NCBI GenBank assembly: GCA_965217195.1
Contig: CBDCHL010000004.1
Span: 868,001 to 932,000 of the forward strand
Direction: 5' to 3'
Origin: UBA6623 sp965217195
Lineage (GTDB): Bacteria > Acidobacteriota > Terriglobia > Bryobacterales > UBA6623
DNA length: 64,000 nucleotides
Under the pieces are notes generated by a model. It ran no database searches, had not been told where the DNA came from, and saw only the letters and a program-made list of their open reading frames with translations. Shown piece after piece: positions 33,923 through 42,795 of this stretch (its first letter is position 1; each line of letters opens with the position of its first letter). Position numbers and translations under genes: made by a program.

Positions 33923-35539
33923 TTATTCCTTTTCCGAGAGCCCGAAGACGAAGAGACCGCTGCCGGCGGCTATGGCCACTCGCTGTCGGCCTTTGCTTTC
34001 GAACGCAATGGGGTTGGCTCGGATGGAGCCTCCCAGGTTGAGGCGCCAGAGTTCATTGCCGGTCTTGTCGTCCAAGGCCTTGAACCAGCCTTCGTCGCTG
34101 CCGGCGAAGATGAGGCCTCCGGCGGTCGAGAGTAGGCCGGCCCAGGCGGGCCGGAAGAGGCGGTGCTCCCAAACCTTCTTGCCGGTCAAGGGATCGAGTG
34201 CGCGCACGGCGCCCCACCACTTGCCGGGATTTTCGTCCTGGTTCTCGAATCGCCCGCCCCAAAACCGCGTACCGGCGGAGTATTCCACCGGGCCCTTGTA
34301 GTAGATGCTGCTGCCTTCGCGGGCGGTAACGTAGAACAGGCCGGTCCGGGGGCTGTAGGTGGGCGACATCCAATTCGTCCCGCCGCCCACGGTGGGATAG
34401 ACCTCAATGCCTTCCTCGGTGGGTAGTTTTCCCGGCACGCGGACCGGGCGGCCGTTCTCGTCGATTCGCTCGGCCCAGGTCTGTTTGACATAAGGCTCAG
34501 CGCGCAGGAACTCTCCCGTTTCGCGGTCGAGCACGTAGTAGAAGCCGTTGCGGTTGGCGGTGATGAGCAGTTTACGCGGGCGGCCTTCATATTCGCGGTC
34601 GACCAGGATCATGACTTGCGTGGCGTCCCAGTCGTGCACGTCGTGTGGCGTGAATTGGAAATGCCATTTGCGCTTGCCGGTGTCGGGGTCGAGAGCGACG
34701 ACGGAGTCAGAGTACAGGTTGTCGCCCTTGCGGAAATCGCCGTTCCAATCGGGGCCGGGGTTGCCCACGCCCCAGTAGGTGAGATTCAACTCCGGATCGA
34801 AAGACGGCGTGACCCAAATCGAGGCGCCGCCGGTCTTCCACGAGTCGCCTTCCCAGGTGTCATGCCCGAATTCGCCCGGGCCGGGGACGGTGTGGAAACG
34901 CCAATCACGCTTGCCGTCCTCGACATTGTAGGCGTCGATGAAACCCCGGATGCCGTACTCGCCTCCCGTCGTCCCGACCATGACTTTGTCCTTGACGACG
35001 AGCGGGGCGAGGGTCGTGCCGTAGCCCTTGGTGTAGTCGAACATCTCCGACTCCCACAGCACGCGGCCGGTCTTGCGATCAAGGCTGATGAGGTAGGAAT
35101 CGAGGGTGCCCATGAAAAGCCGGTCGCCGTGGACGGCGAGGCCGCGATTCACCAGCCCGCAACAAGCGATCACTTTGGGCGGCAGATCGCGCCGGTAGTG
35201 CCAAAGTTCGGCGCCGGTTCCCGTATCGACCGCGTACACTTCATTGGGCGGAACGGTCAAGTACATGACGTCGCCCACCACAAGCGGCGAGGTTTCAAAC
35301 TTGTGTTGGAAGCCTTGCTGGAAGACCCATTGCAGCCGCAGGTCCGCGACGTTTTCGCGCGTGATTTCGGATAGCGTGGTATGGCGGTGGCCTTGGTAAT
35401 TGCCGTTGTAGGTGAGCCACTGATCCGGAGTTTTCGAAGCGTCAAGCAGGTTTTGATAGCTGACCTGGGCGTGGGCCGGCAGGCACGAGACGAAGACGGC
35501 GAGCAGGAGCGCGGCGTTGGGGCGGGAGATCGCGTTCAC
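33923..35539 (-). CDS. PQQ-dependent alcohol dehydrogenase, periplasmic
   Basis: 538 residues with a signal peptide (1-24, ending LPAHA). The eight-bladed quinoprotein propeller shows repeated DxxTGxxLW motifs (AVDTGTGAELWHY, DRKTGRVLWES, DPDTGKRKWHF), a vicinal cysteine pair in VIACCGLVNRG as in methanol/ethanol dehydrogenases, and the catalytic Asp in HDVHDWDATQ. The residue two places after that Asp is Thr, not the extra Asp of lanthanide-type enzymes, so calcium is more likely (inference). The gene follows the cytochrome c gene with a four-base overlap, so that cytochrome is the probable electron acceptor. PQQ synthesis genes are not here. Confidence 0.9.
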   Translation of the reverse strand: MNAISRPNAALLLAVFVSCLPAHAQVSYQNLLDASKTPDQWLTYNGNYQGHRHTTLSEITRENVADLRLQWVFQQGFQHKFETSPLVVGDVMYLTVPPNEVYAVDTGTGAELWHYRRDLPPKVIACCGLVNRGLAVHGDRLFMGTLDSYLISLDRKTGRVLWESEMFDYTKGYGTTLAPLVVKDKVMVGTTGGEYGIRGFIDAYNVEDGKRDWRFHTVPGPGEFGHDTWEGDSWKTGGASIWVTPSFDPELNLTYWGVGNPGPDWNGDFRKGDNLYSDSVVALDPDTGKRKWHFQFTPHDVHDWDATQVMILVDREYEGRPRKLLITANRNGFYYVLDRETGEFLRAEPYVKQTWAERIDENGRPVRVPGKLPTEEGIEVYPTVGGGTNWMSPTYSPRTGLFYVTAREGSSIYYKGPVEYSAGTRFWGGRFENQDENPGKWWGAVRALDPLTGKKVWEHRLFRPAWAGLLSTAGGLIFAGSDEGWFKALDDKTGNELWRLNLGGSIRANPIAFESKGRQRVAIAAGSGLFVFGLSEKE

Positions 35540-36369
35540 GGTTGCTCTCCTCCGAGGCTGCAGACGTAGGCGGTGATGTTGTCCAATTCGGCGGCGGAAA
35601 GAATGTTGCCGTAGACAGGCATGAGCGAGTGGTCGAGGCGTTCGAACGATGCGAGGTCTTGCTTGACGAAAGAGCGGATTTGTTCGGCTCGATCCATCAT
35701 GTGCAGCGAATAGGCGTCTTCGTTGAGCAAGATTCCTTCGTGCGAATCGCCGGCGCGATCGACGACTTTGATTCCGCGGTGACGTTCGGCGATCGTCTTG
35801 TGGGGGTCGACGAGCGCTTCGCGGATTTGCTCGCGGGTATAGGTCATAGCGGCGTCGCTGAGGTCGGGCCCGAGGCGGCCGCCTCCCATGCCGACGGTGT
35901 GGCAGGAGGAGCAGCGTCCTTTTTGGACGAAGAGCTCGTGGCCGCGTTCGGGATCGCCGCCGGCTGACATGCAGGCGCGCTCGCTCTCAGGCTCGAGGGT
36001 GCGGACGAAGAGAAGAATCTTCCAAACGGCATCCTCGTCGAGCCACAGGCCGGGCATCTCGGTACCGGCGATGCCGTCGAGGATGTTGCGGAACATTTCG
36101 GCGTCTGACGCGCCATGTTTGCGCCGCTTCGTGGCAAGTTTCGCGCCGCGCCCGGAAGCCCCGTGCGGTCCGTGACAAACGCCGCAATTGAGCAGGTAGA
36201 GCCTAGCACCCTCAGCAAGGTCTTCGGCGGAGCTGAACGGATTTTGTTCAACGGGCCGGGCCGCAGTCGGCTGAACCGCGGCCATCGCAAGGACGAAGAG
36301 CGGCACCGCGCCGCGGCTGTAGAAGCGAGTCGAGAAAGCGCGATGTTTGGTTGGACTTCCCATGGACAC
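35536..36369 (-). CDS. di-haem c-type cytochrome, exported
   Basis: 277 residues. After a signal peptide (about 20-37, VPLFVLAMAAVQPTAA) there are two cytochrome c domains: the first with CGVCHGPHG (about 57-65) and a GTEMPGLWL methionine-ligand region, the second with CSSCHTVGMGG (about 154) and a C-terminal MPVYGNILSAAELDNITAYV segment. It is the first gene of a two-gene unit with the PQQ dehydrogenase, overlapping its start, and should carry electrons from it to the respiratory chain. Two in-frame ATGs lie within three codons at the start. Confidence 0.9.
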   Translation of the reverse strand: MSMGSPTKHRAFSTRFYSRGAVPLFVLAMAAVQPTAARPVEQNPFSSAEDLAEGARLYLLNCGVCHGPHGASGRGAKLATKRRKHGASDAEMFRNILDGIAGTEMPGLWLDEDAVWKILLFVRTLEPESERACMSAGGDPERGHELFVQKGRCSSCHTVGMGGGRLGPDLSDAAMTYTREQIREALVDPHKTIAERHRGIKVVDRAGDSHEGILLNEDAYSLHMMDRAEQIRSFVKQDLASFERLDHSLMPVYGNILSAAELDNITAYVCSLGGEQP

Positions 36370-36587
36370 AGGCAGTTCGGCGGAAGCGCCGGTTTCCGAT
36401 TATACATTGCGCGTCGGGTTTGACGAAGTGTGCCGCGGCCTTGTTGGCTGTGTTTCGATTGCGGCGCGGGGGGAGACACCAAGGGCGTCGCGTTGGCGGT
36501 TGTTTGGTCGACGGTGGGGTGTCGATTGTGTGGGTGGCGCTGGTTCGCGGTTTGTCGGGGTGGTTGATTCTCCTTTCTTGGGGTTGG

Positions 36588-37448
36588 CTAGAGGCTTTGG
36601 GGCCGTGGGTTAAGGCCGCAGGTCTCTTTGAGCCCTGCGCTACGCAAGACGGGCGACGTGGTACGCGAGGCGGGCGACGTGGTACGCGAGACGAGCGGGG
36701 CTGCTATTGCCTCGGTTTCTTTGTAACTCGTTGTCTCGAACGGGGTTAGGTTGGGCTTAGCTTCGTTTCGCGGTTTTTGGTTTTGGGGGTTCGCAGGACG
36801 GAAGCCTATGGGGGTTTCGGGGGCTTCGTCTGGCGATACGGCCTGATCTTCGTGGGCTTTCGGGTCACACGGCGAGCTGGCGGAGCGTGGACTTCCGTCC
36901 ACGCCTCGGTCTCTGTTGGTTGCATCCTTGTTTTCCGCTTCGCGGAGTTTTCGGTCTTCTTTGCGGATTTTCATCATCAGCTCGACGGCGCGGTGGAAGC
37001 GGCGGTTGAGGTGGCCGTCGTAGCGGGCTAGTTGGCTGAGGAATTGCGTCCCGCCGTACATCGATGCGCCGAGCAGTTGCTGGTCGCCCTCGTGACCCTC
37101 TCGCATGCGCTCGCGCCTGAACTCTTCTTGATAGACGCGGGTGCGCTCGATGGCAGCGGTGATGATGGTCGTTTCGATGCGCGAGAGGCGCCGCATTCTC
37201 CAGGCAGCGTCGGCGATTTGGCGGACCAGTTCTCTTTCGATGCAGTTGTGGGGCAGGTAGGTGTCCTCGTACAGGGTGAGGTGCCGATCGAACTCGGCGG
37301 GGTCTTCGCCGGGGATGACGGCGTCTTGGGAGAGTAGGCCGTGTTTGAGAGCGTTTTTGGAAGAGCGGACCTTGCCCTCAGGGGTGCGAGGTCCGGTTGA
37401 TTTCTTTGCGTTTTCGCGGCTGGCGCGAATTTGATTTTCAGTTCGCAT
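36588..37448 (-). CDS. orphan family protein of the 'TGPRTPEGK' type with an embedded palindromic repeat
   Basis: 286 residues. The N-terminal MRTENQIRASRENAKKSTGP and SKNALKHGLLSQ segments, followed by an alpha-helical ERELVRQIADAAWRMRRLSRIE stretch, are typical of a paralogous family abundant in Acidobacteriota, function unknown. From about residue 185 the protein becomes disordered and Pro/Ser/Thr rich. There, RGVDGSPRSA is encoded by a family A palindrome (36885-36904), and SRTTSPA/V is doubled by a 21-base tandem repeat (36651-36692). The tail probably grew by repeat insertion. Confidence 0.78.
   Translation of the reverse strand: MRTENQIRASRENAKKSTGPRTPEGKVRSSKNALKHGLLSQDAVIPGEDPAEFDRHLTLYEDTYLPHNCIERELVRQIADAAWRMRRLSRIETTIITAAIERTRVYQEEFRRERMREGHEGDQQLLGASMYGGTQFLSQLARYDGHLNRRFHRAVELMMKIRKEDRKLREAENKDATNRDRGVDGSPRSASSPCDPKAHEDQAVSPDEAPETPIGFRPANPQNQKPRNEAKPNLTPFETTSYKETEAIAAPLVSRTTSPASRTTSPVLRSAGLKETCGLNPRPQSL
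36651..36692. repeat. 21-base in-frame tandem duplication
   Basis: Two units beginning GGGCGACGTGGTACGCGAG (36651-36671 and 36672-36692) differ at one base. On the minus strand they encode a doubled SRTTSP motif in the C-terminal tail of the orphan family protein. Confidence 0.85.
36885..36904. repeat. family A hairpin copy 4, inside a coding sequence
   Basis: GCGTGGACTTCCGTCCACGC, a perfect eight-base stem with a TTCC loop, followed by CTCGGTCTCTGTTGG. It lies wholly in the orphan family gene (36588-37448) and is translated in frame on the minus strand as part of RGVDGSPRSA. Confidence 0.88.
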
Positions 37449-37947
37449 TGTGAAATCTCCTGTTGGGCAGCATGCCCGGTAATTACGGGCTGTTGCCCGG
37501 TATTAGGATACGGTGGGGGTGCAAGGGTAGCGGGGGGTGCGGTGGCGTAAGTCGTTGGGTTTATGGGAGATGTATTTTCGATTCCTATGTGACTGGGTTT
37601 TCGTGTCGCCGGGTTCGTTAGCCGTGAGCCGAGTTGGGAGGAACCGGCCGCTTGCGGGCCGAGCCGGTATTAAGTCGAGGCCCCAGGCGAACGTTCGGTA
37701 AAGCGGGCCGCGGTCTTGAATGCTGGCGCCGGGCTCGCGGGGTCGGGTCGCTGCTGTTGCCCGTCCTCTTCGAGGGGAACCGACATGGTGCGGCTTGCTA
37801 TGACGGCGCTCGGGGTGGGGCGGGCCGGAAGTTGAGTTGGGGAGTGGCCCGTCGCTTTCGCTCTGGGCTCTGATTCTGGTTGGCGCCGGCGCCAGGACGG
37901 GTTGAACTCCCTGGTAAACGTTCGGTAAGCCGGGCTCGGGAGGCAAG
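37449..37947. other. 499-base gene-free stretch with short repeats
   Basis: No credible gene is seen. Just upstream of the orphan family gene, GCCCG-GTAATTA-CGGGC (37474-37490) is a hairpin, and GCCCGGTA recurs shortly after it, giving a possible regulatory site. Near the RND gene end, ACGTTCGGTAAAGCGGG (37691-37707) is partly repeated as ACGTTCGGTAAGCCGGG (37918-37934). Open frames over this stretch are Pro/Arg-rich and unlike proteins. Confidence 0.5.
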
Positions 37948-40900
37948 CTAATCGCCGGGGGCCGGCTCGGTTGCTTGGCCAAATAGGCTTTGGAGGCTGT
38001 TGATGATCGCTTGCTTCATGTCCAATGTGAGGCTGAATAACGCAGGGACGAGGAACAGGGTGAAAACCGTCGACAGCAATAAGCCTCCGACCACCACGCT
38101 GCCGAGGCCGCGATAGAGCTCCGAGCCGGAGCCCGGGAACAAGACCAAGGGCATCATGCCGCAAACGCTTGTCGAAACGCTCATGAAGATCGGGCGGATG
38201 CGGGTGCGGGTTGATTCGCGGATCGCCTCTCGGGGCGCCATGCCGTCTTTCTTCATATGGTTCAGCGATTGGTGGACGATTAGGATGGCGTTATTCACTA
38301 CCGTCCCGATCAGGATGATGAATCCGAGCATCGTCAGCACATCGAGCGCTTGGAAAGTCAAAAACTTGTTCAGCGCAGCCAGCCCGAGGAAGCCTCCCAA
38401 CGCCGCCAGCGGAACGCTGAACATGATGACGAACGGGTGAAGGAAGCTTTCGAACAGTGCCGCCATCAGAAGGTAAGTAATGATGAGGGCCAGCACGAGG
38501 TTCCACTTCAGCGCTTCGACGGTTTGGGTCAGCTTGTCGGCCGTTCCGCTCAGCCGCGTTTGATAAAGACCGCCCAATGTTCCGGCTTCCCGCATGGGAG
38601 CGATGATGCCGGTTTGCACGAAGTCCATCGCCTCCGCGAGAGGCGTCTCCGGCGGGGGGGTGACCTGGATTGTGATCGTGCGCAGGCGTTCGGTGTGGTT
38701 GATTTGCACCGGCCCGTTGACCAGCGAAAGATCCGCCACCGACCCCAACGTAATCAAACGACCGTCCGGGGTGGCGATCGGCATTTGCTCGATCAAGTGG
38801 GTACGGTGGGCGAAAGTCTTTTCGGCCTTGACGATGAGGTCGATCTCTTCACCCTGGTACTGAAAATCGCTGGCTTTGGCTCCGTCGATCAGCGCGCTGA
38901 CGGTGAAACCGAGATCGCGGTTCGTCACCCCGGCCTCGGCGGCGCGGCGGCGGTTGGTGACGACGCGAACCTCCGGGTTGCCCAGGTCAAGGCTCGGGAT
39001 GGGGCGGACCTGCGAACCCGGAATCCCCTGCATCGCTCGGCCTAGGATTTCTCCGCCCAAGTCGATGAGGCGTTCGATTTCAGGCCCGGTGATGTCGATG
39101 TCGATCCCGCGGCCCTCTCCCAACCTTCTCGAGAAAATGCTTGATTGCTGCAAAAACGCGATCGCGCCCGGGAAAGATTGAATCACTTCTTGTACCACGG
39201 GGATCAGCTCGCGAACCCGCCCCGGATCGCCGGAGCGGAAACCCATCATGGTTTGCCCCGGGCCGGCGATGAAGAACAACCCGCTGATGCCGCCGCCCGG
39301 CAGAGCGGCCGCCTCCTCGTCGGGTGTCTGCCAGAGATAGCCCAGCTCCTCGACGATTCGGTGGCGGTAGGCGAAAATTTCGTCAATGCTGTGGCCCGGC
39401 GGCGGAAGTATGATGCCGAAGGCGAAGTCCTGGTTGCCTCGGGGGAGGTATTCGGCCTTGGGCATCAACCAAACACTCAAGCCGATCGACGCCGCCGTCA
39501 GCGCGGTAACCGTCAGAAGCCGTCGGAAGAAGCCCCCACAGAGCCAATAGACGGCCGCCGTCGCGGCGTTGGTGACGGCTTCGCCCACGCTCACCAAGCC
39601 GAACAAGTTACGGAACCCGAAGCGCGCATGGTCGCCGTCGGCCGCGCGCAGAATCTTCGCCGAAAGACTCGGGATGACGGTAATCGAAACAATCAGGCTC
39701 AGACCCACCGCGCAACTGATCGCCAAGGCGATATCGCGAAACAACTGCCCCGCCTCTTCCTCGATGAAAAGAACCGGCAAGAAGACGGCGATGGTCGTCA
39801 ACGTGCTCGCGAGAACGGCTCCCCAAACCTCCGACGCGCCCGTGAAGGCGGCCTCGAAGCGTGACTTCCCCATTTGCCGGTGGCGGTAGATGTTTTCGAG
39901 CACGACGATCGAGTTGTCGACCACCATGCCGACGGCGAACGCCATCCCGGCCAGGCTGATGACGTTCAACGTGCGGCCGAAGAAGTTCATCATCAGAAAG
40001 GTGCCGATGACGCTGATCGGAATGGCGACCGCGACCACGAGCGTGCTGCTAAAGCTGCGCAAGAAGATCAACAGCACCGCGATTGCCAAGCAGCCTCCAA
40101 CCACCAGGCTCTGTTGAACCAATTCGATCGAGCTGTGGATGTAGGTCGATTCGTCGTAGACCTGTATCAGACGCAGACCGCGTGGTTTCAGGAGCCGCTC
40201 ATTGATGTCGGCCAGTCGCTGTTGCAATACCGCCATCAAGTCGAGCAGATTGGCGCCCGGCTCCTTGACGACGTTCATTGCGATTATTTCGCGGCCGTAG
40301 AAGGCCCCTTTCGCGGTCGCCTTGCGGTAGCCGATCTCGGCGTAGCCGACATCGCGGATATAAATCGGCACGCCGTTGCGCACCGTGATGACAACGTCCT
40401 CGATGTCGCCCGGCGAGGCGTACTCCCCCACGGTGCGAACCAGATAACGGCGCTTGCCCTCGTTGAAATCACCGCCGCTATAATTTCGGTTTTCGCGTTC
40501 CAGCGCGGCGCCGAGTTGGTTGAAGGTAACCCGCCTGGCGGCAAGCTTGGCCGGGTCGACGATGACGTGCATCTCGATTTCCCGGCCCGCCATGATATTG
40601 GAACTCGCCACTCCCTCGACGCGCTCGAATTCGGGTTTCACGAAATCGTCGAGGAAGTCGTATTCCGTGGCGATGTCGCCTTGGAACCCGTTCTCTTCGG
40701 TGGGCGCCAACAAGAACCAGCCCACGGCGTTTGCACGGACATCCACGGTGCGAATGATCGGCTTGTCGGCGTCGTCGGGATAACTGGGAACCTGTTCGAG
40801 TGCGTTGGACACCTTGAGAACAGCCGTATCCAAGTTCGTCCCCACCAGGAAACGAAGGGTGACCTGCGCCTCGTGCTCGCGGCTCTCGCTTTCCATCTCG

Positions 40901-41133
40901 ACGAGGCCTTCGAGACTCTTGAGTTGCTCTTCTTGCTCGTCGACGATCTCGCGCTCGACCTCGTGCGGACTGGCGCCGGGCCAGCGCGTGATCACGGTGA
41001 CCTCGGGGTCCTCAACCGTTGGAGTCAGTTGAACGGGAATACGAAACAGCGCGATCGCCCCGAACAGCGTCAGCAACATCACGCCGACGGCCGTGGTGAC
41101 CGGATATTTAATCGCGCCTCGTACGATGGTCAT
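37948..41133 (-). CDS. RND-type efflux transporter (AcrB/HAE family)
   Basis: 1061 residues, normal size. The N-terminus (IKYPVTTAVGVMLLTLFGAIALFRIPVQLTP), the porter-domain EVTVITRWPGASPHEVEREI, the conserved TM4 region GMAFAVGMVVDNSIVVLENIYRH (proton-relay Asp) and the duplicated second half (LDVLTMLGFIILIGTVVNNAILIVHQ) are visible. Twelve helices and two large periplasmic loops are expected. It is translated after the adaptor gene with a four-base overlap. No outer-membrane channel gene is in the window. Substrate class cannot be set from sequence alone; a hydrophobe/drug exporter is more likely than a heavy-metal one since the TM4 charge pattern is not of the CusA type. Confidence 0.93.
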   Translation of the reverse strand: MTIVRGAIKYPVTTAVGVMLLTLFGAIALFRIPVQLTPTVEDPEVTVITRWPGASPHEVEREIVDEQEEQLKSLEGLVEMESESREHEAQVTLRFLVGTNLDTAVLKVSNALEQVPSYPDDADKPIIRTVDVRANAVGWFLLAPTEENGFQGDIATEYDFLDDFVKPEFERVEGVASSNIMAGREIEMHVIVDPAKLAARRVTFNQLGAALERENRNYSGGDFNEGKRRYLVRTVGEYASPGDIEDVVITVRNGVPIYIRDVGYAEIGYRKATAKGAFYGREIIAMNVVKEPGANLLDLMAVLQQRLADINERLLKPRGLRLIQVYDESTYIHSSIELVQQSLVVGGCLAIAVLLIFLRSFSSTLVVAVAIPISVIGTFLMMNFFGRTLNVISLAGMAFAVGMVVDNSIVVLENIYRHRQMGKSRFEAAFTGASEVWGAVLASTLTTIAVFLPVLFIEEEAGQLFRDIALAISCAVGLSLIVSITVIPSLSAKILRAADGDHARFGFRNLFGLVSVGEAVTNAATAAVYWLCGGFFRRLLTVTALTAASIGLSVWLMPKAEYLPRGNQDFAFGIILPPPGHSIDEIFAYRHRIVEELGYLWQTPDEEAAALPGGGISGLFFIAGPGQTMMGFRSGDPGRVRELIPVVQEVIQSFPGAIAFLQQSSIFSRRLGEGRGIDIDITGPEIERLIDLGGEILGRAMQGIPGSQVRPIPSLDLGNPEVRVVTNRRRAAEAGVTNRDLGFTVSALIDGAKASDFQYQGEEIDLIVKAEKTFAHRTHLIEQMPIATPDGRLITLGSVADLSLVNGPVQINHTERLRTITIQVTPPPETPLAEAMDFVQTGIIAPMREAGTLGGLYQTRLSGTADKLTQTVEALKWNLVLALIITYLLMAALFESFLHPFVIMFSVPLAALGGFLGLAALNKFLTFQALDVLTMLGFIILIGTVVNNAILIVHQSLNHMKKDGMAPREAIRESTRTRIRPIFMSVSTSVCGMMPLVLFPGSGSELYRGLGSVVVGGLLLSTVFTLFLVPALFSLTLDMKQAIINSLQSLFGQATEPAPGD

Positions 41134-42224
41134 GGCACCTCGTACTCGATCGGTTGACCTTGCGCCTGCTGTCCGGAACGCAAGCGCTCATTGCCGCGCG
41201 TGACGATCCGTTGGCCGGGAAGGACGTCGCCCCGTATCTCGATCCAATTGCCGACCCCGGCACCAGACCGGACGGGCGTTCGGTTTACCTTGCCGTCCTC
41301 GCCCAAAAAGAAAACGAACTCGTCGGGGCCGCTCCGAACCACGGCATCCTTGGGAACGATGGTGGCGACGCTTGAGCCGGCGTTTGGAATCGTGACCTGC
41401 GCCAGCATACCGGCAACCACGCCTTTGTGCGGGAAGTTGACCTTGACCGGGAAGGTGCGTGCCTGGGGATCGGCGCGAGGAATGACACGGTGGACGGTTC
41501 CGGCGAATTGTCGGCCGTCCAATGCCTCGAAGGTTACCGTGACCCGGGTGCCGCGACGCAGGGCACTGTAATAGCGTTCGGGAACATCGACGGAAACGAC
41601 CAGGCGCTCGGAAGAAAGCAGATCCACGACGGGGTCTCCGGCACCGAGCCATTGGCCGACTTCGGTGTGCCTTGCGACAATTACGCCGCTGAAGGGCGCG
41701 CGGATCACGGCTCGTTCGAGATCGTCATCGAGGCGACTGATATCGGCCCGCAGTCTTTCGGTGCGTCCTTCCCAGGCGTTGAATTCCGATTGCGCGTCGT
41801 CGAACTGCTGGCGGCTGAAGATCTCGGATTCGAGTAATTCGCCGGCTCGATCCAGATTCCGCCGTGCCAGCTCGAGTCGAGCCTCGGCTTCCTTGAGGTC
41901 GGCCTTTTGCGCTTGCCTAGTCAGCTCGAGTTGGGTCGTGCGAAGGCGCGCCAGCACCTGGCCTTTCTCGACGGGGTCGCCGATCCAGACCGGTTTCTCG
42001 ACGACCAGCCCGTCGATCTCGCCGGCGATTGTGCTCATCTTCGGAGCCTCGACCGTGCCGGGAAGCCGCACCTCCCCGCGCATGCGGTGTTCACGGGCTT
42101 CGGTGTAGCGGACATGCGCCACGCCCTGGGCGTAGGCCTCGGGAGGCAGGCCGACCGCGGTGGTCAGAAGAGCAAAGAAGCAGACCGCGCGCAAGGCCGC
42201 CGGAACCGTGGTGAAAAACTTCAC
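41130..42224 (-). CDS. RND periplasmic adaptor (membrane fusion protein)
   Basis: 364 residues with a signal-anchor (about 5-30). The barrel-sandwich hybrid is marked by GEIDGLVVEKPVWIGDPVEKGQVLARL and VIRAPFSGVIVARHTEVGQWLGAGDPVVDLLSSE, with a coiled-coil hairpin between (LTRQAQKADLKEAEARLELARRNLDRAGELLES). A beta-barrel and a membrane-proximal domain (VVRSGPDEFVFFLGEDGKVNRTPV) follow. It bridges the RND pump to an outer-membrane channel and starts the two-gene unit. Confidence 0.93.
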   Translation of the reverse strand: MKFFTTVPAALRAVCFFALLTTAVGLPPEAYAQGVAHVRYTEAREHRMRGEVRLPGTVEAPKMSTIAGEIDGLVVEKPVWIGDPVEKGQVLARLRTTQLELTRQAQKADLKEAEARLELARRNLDRAGELLESEIFSRQQFDDAQSEFNAWEGRTERLRADISRLDDDLERAVIRAPFSGVIVARHTEVGQWLGAGDPVVDLLSSERLVVSVDVPERYYSALRRGTRVTVTFEALDGRQFAGTVHRVIPRADPQARTFPVKVNFPHKGVVAGMLAQVTIPNAGSSVATIVPKDAVVRSGPDEFVFFLGEDGKVNRTPVRSGAGVGNWIEIRGDVLPGQRIVTRGNERLRSGQQAQGQPIEYEVP

Positions 42225-42383
42225 CCTTACCTCTCTGAGAAGACCCTCAGGAAACTCAGTCTATCTTAGACGTCGGCTTAGGGAGAAAGGTCACCGCTCA
42301 AGAGTCGAGAGTCGGACCGGGATTGCGGCGGGACCGGGCTGCGGGCTACTCGCTGTCGATCGGGGCCTTGGGAGGAGCAGAGA

Positions 42384-42437
42384 TGTCGCCATGAGTGGCG
42401 ACACGGCACGCTGAAAGCGTGCGCCACGTCGGGGCGG
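42384..42437. repeat. family C repeat copy 5 with alternative hairpins
   Basis: TGTCGCC-ATGAGT-GGCGACA (42384-42403) and GCACGCT-GAA-AGCGTGC (42406-42422) are perfect stems; GTGGC (42395-42399) with GCCAC (42423-42427) can extend the second and would compete with the first. CGACACGGCAC and CGCCACGTCGGGG match 2058-2103. It is the only recognisable feature in the 571-base gap before 42796. Confidence 0.65.
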
Positions 42438-42795
42438 CTGCTCGCCAACTGACGCCGCCCTTGCGAAGCTCGCCGGTTCTGAGGTTCAGCTCGAAGGTTT
42501 CAAACCGCGCGACCCCTCGAGATTTGGATTGAATCGGGCATCGCGACCCTGGGCTTCTCGTGATTTGTGGCCCGGACTACCGGCGGAGGTGATGTGCAGG
42601 GTTCAGCACGCAAAGACGTGGTATTCGGGGCAGCGCGGCTGTATACTGTGACCGTGCCAGGGCCAAAATGGAAATCCTGGATTGATAGCGTGACTCCAGC
42701 CGAACCCGCGATATTGTGGTTTGCTACTCAAAGACGAGTTAACTTGACAATGCCAACGACATTCCTGGTCAGAGAAGGACGAAAAAAGGAGCAGC

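Noticed and set aside
37503..37982. Minus-strand open frame after the RND gene
   Set aside because: Pro/Arg-rich without motifs and overlapping the end of the RND gene.
39874..41157. Open frame of over 420 codons opposite the RND pump
   Set aside because: Runs across the RND gene and into the adaptor gene, with no domain or start signal.
42743..42765. TTGACA as -35 of a promoter for the alcohol dehydrogenase
   Set aside because: No acceptable -10 hexamer is found 15-19 bases downstream.
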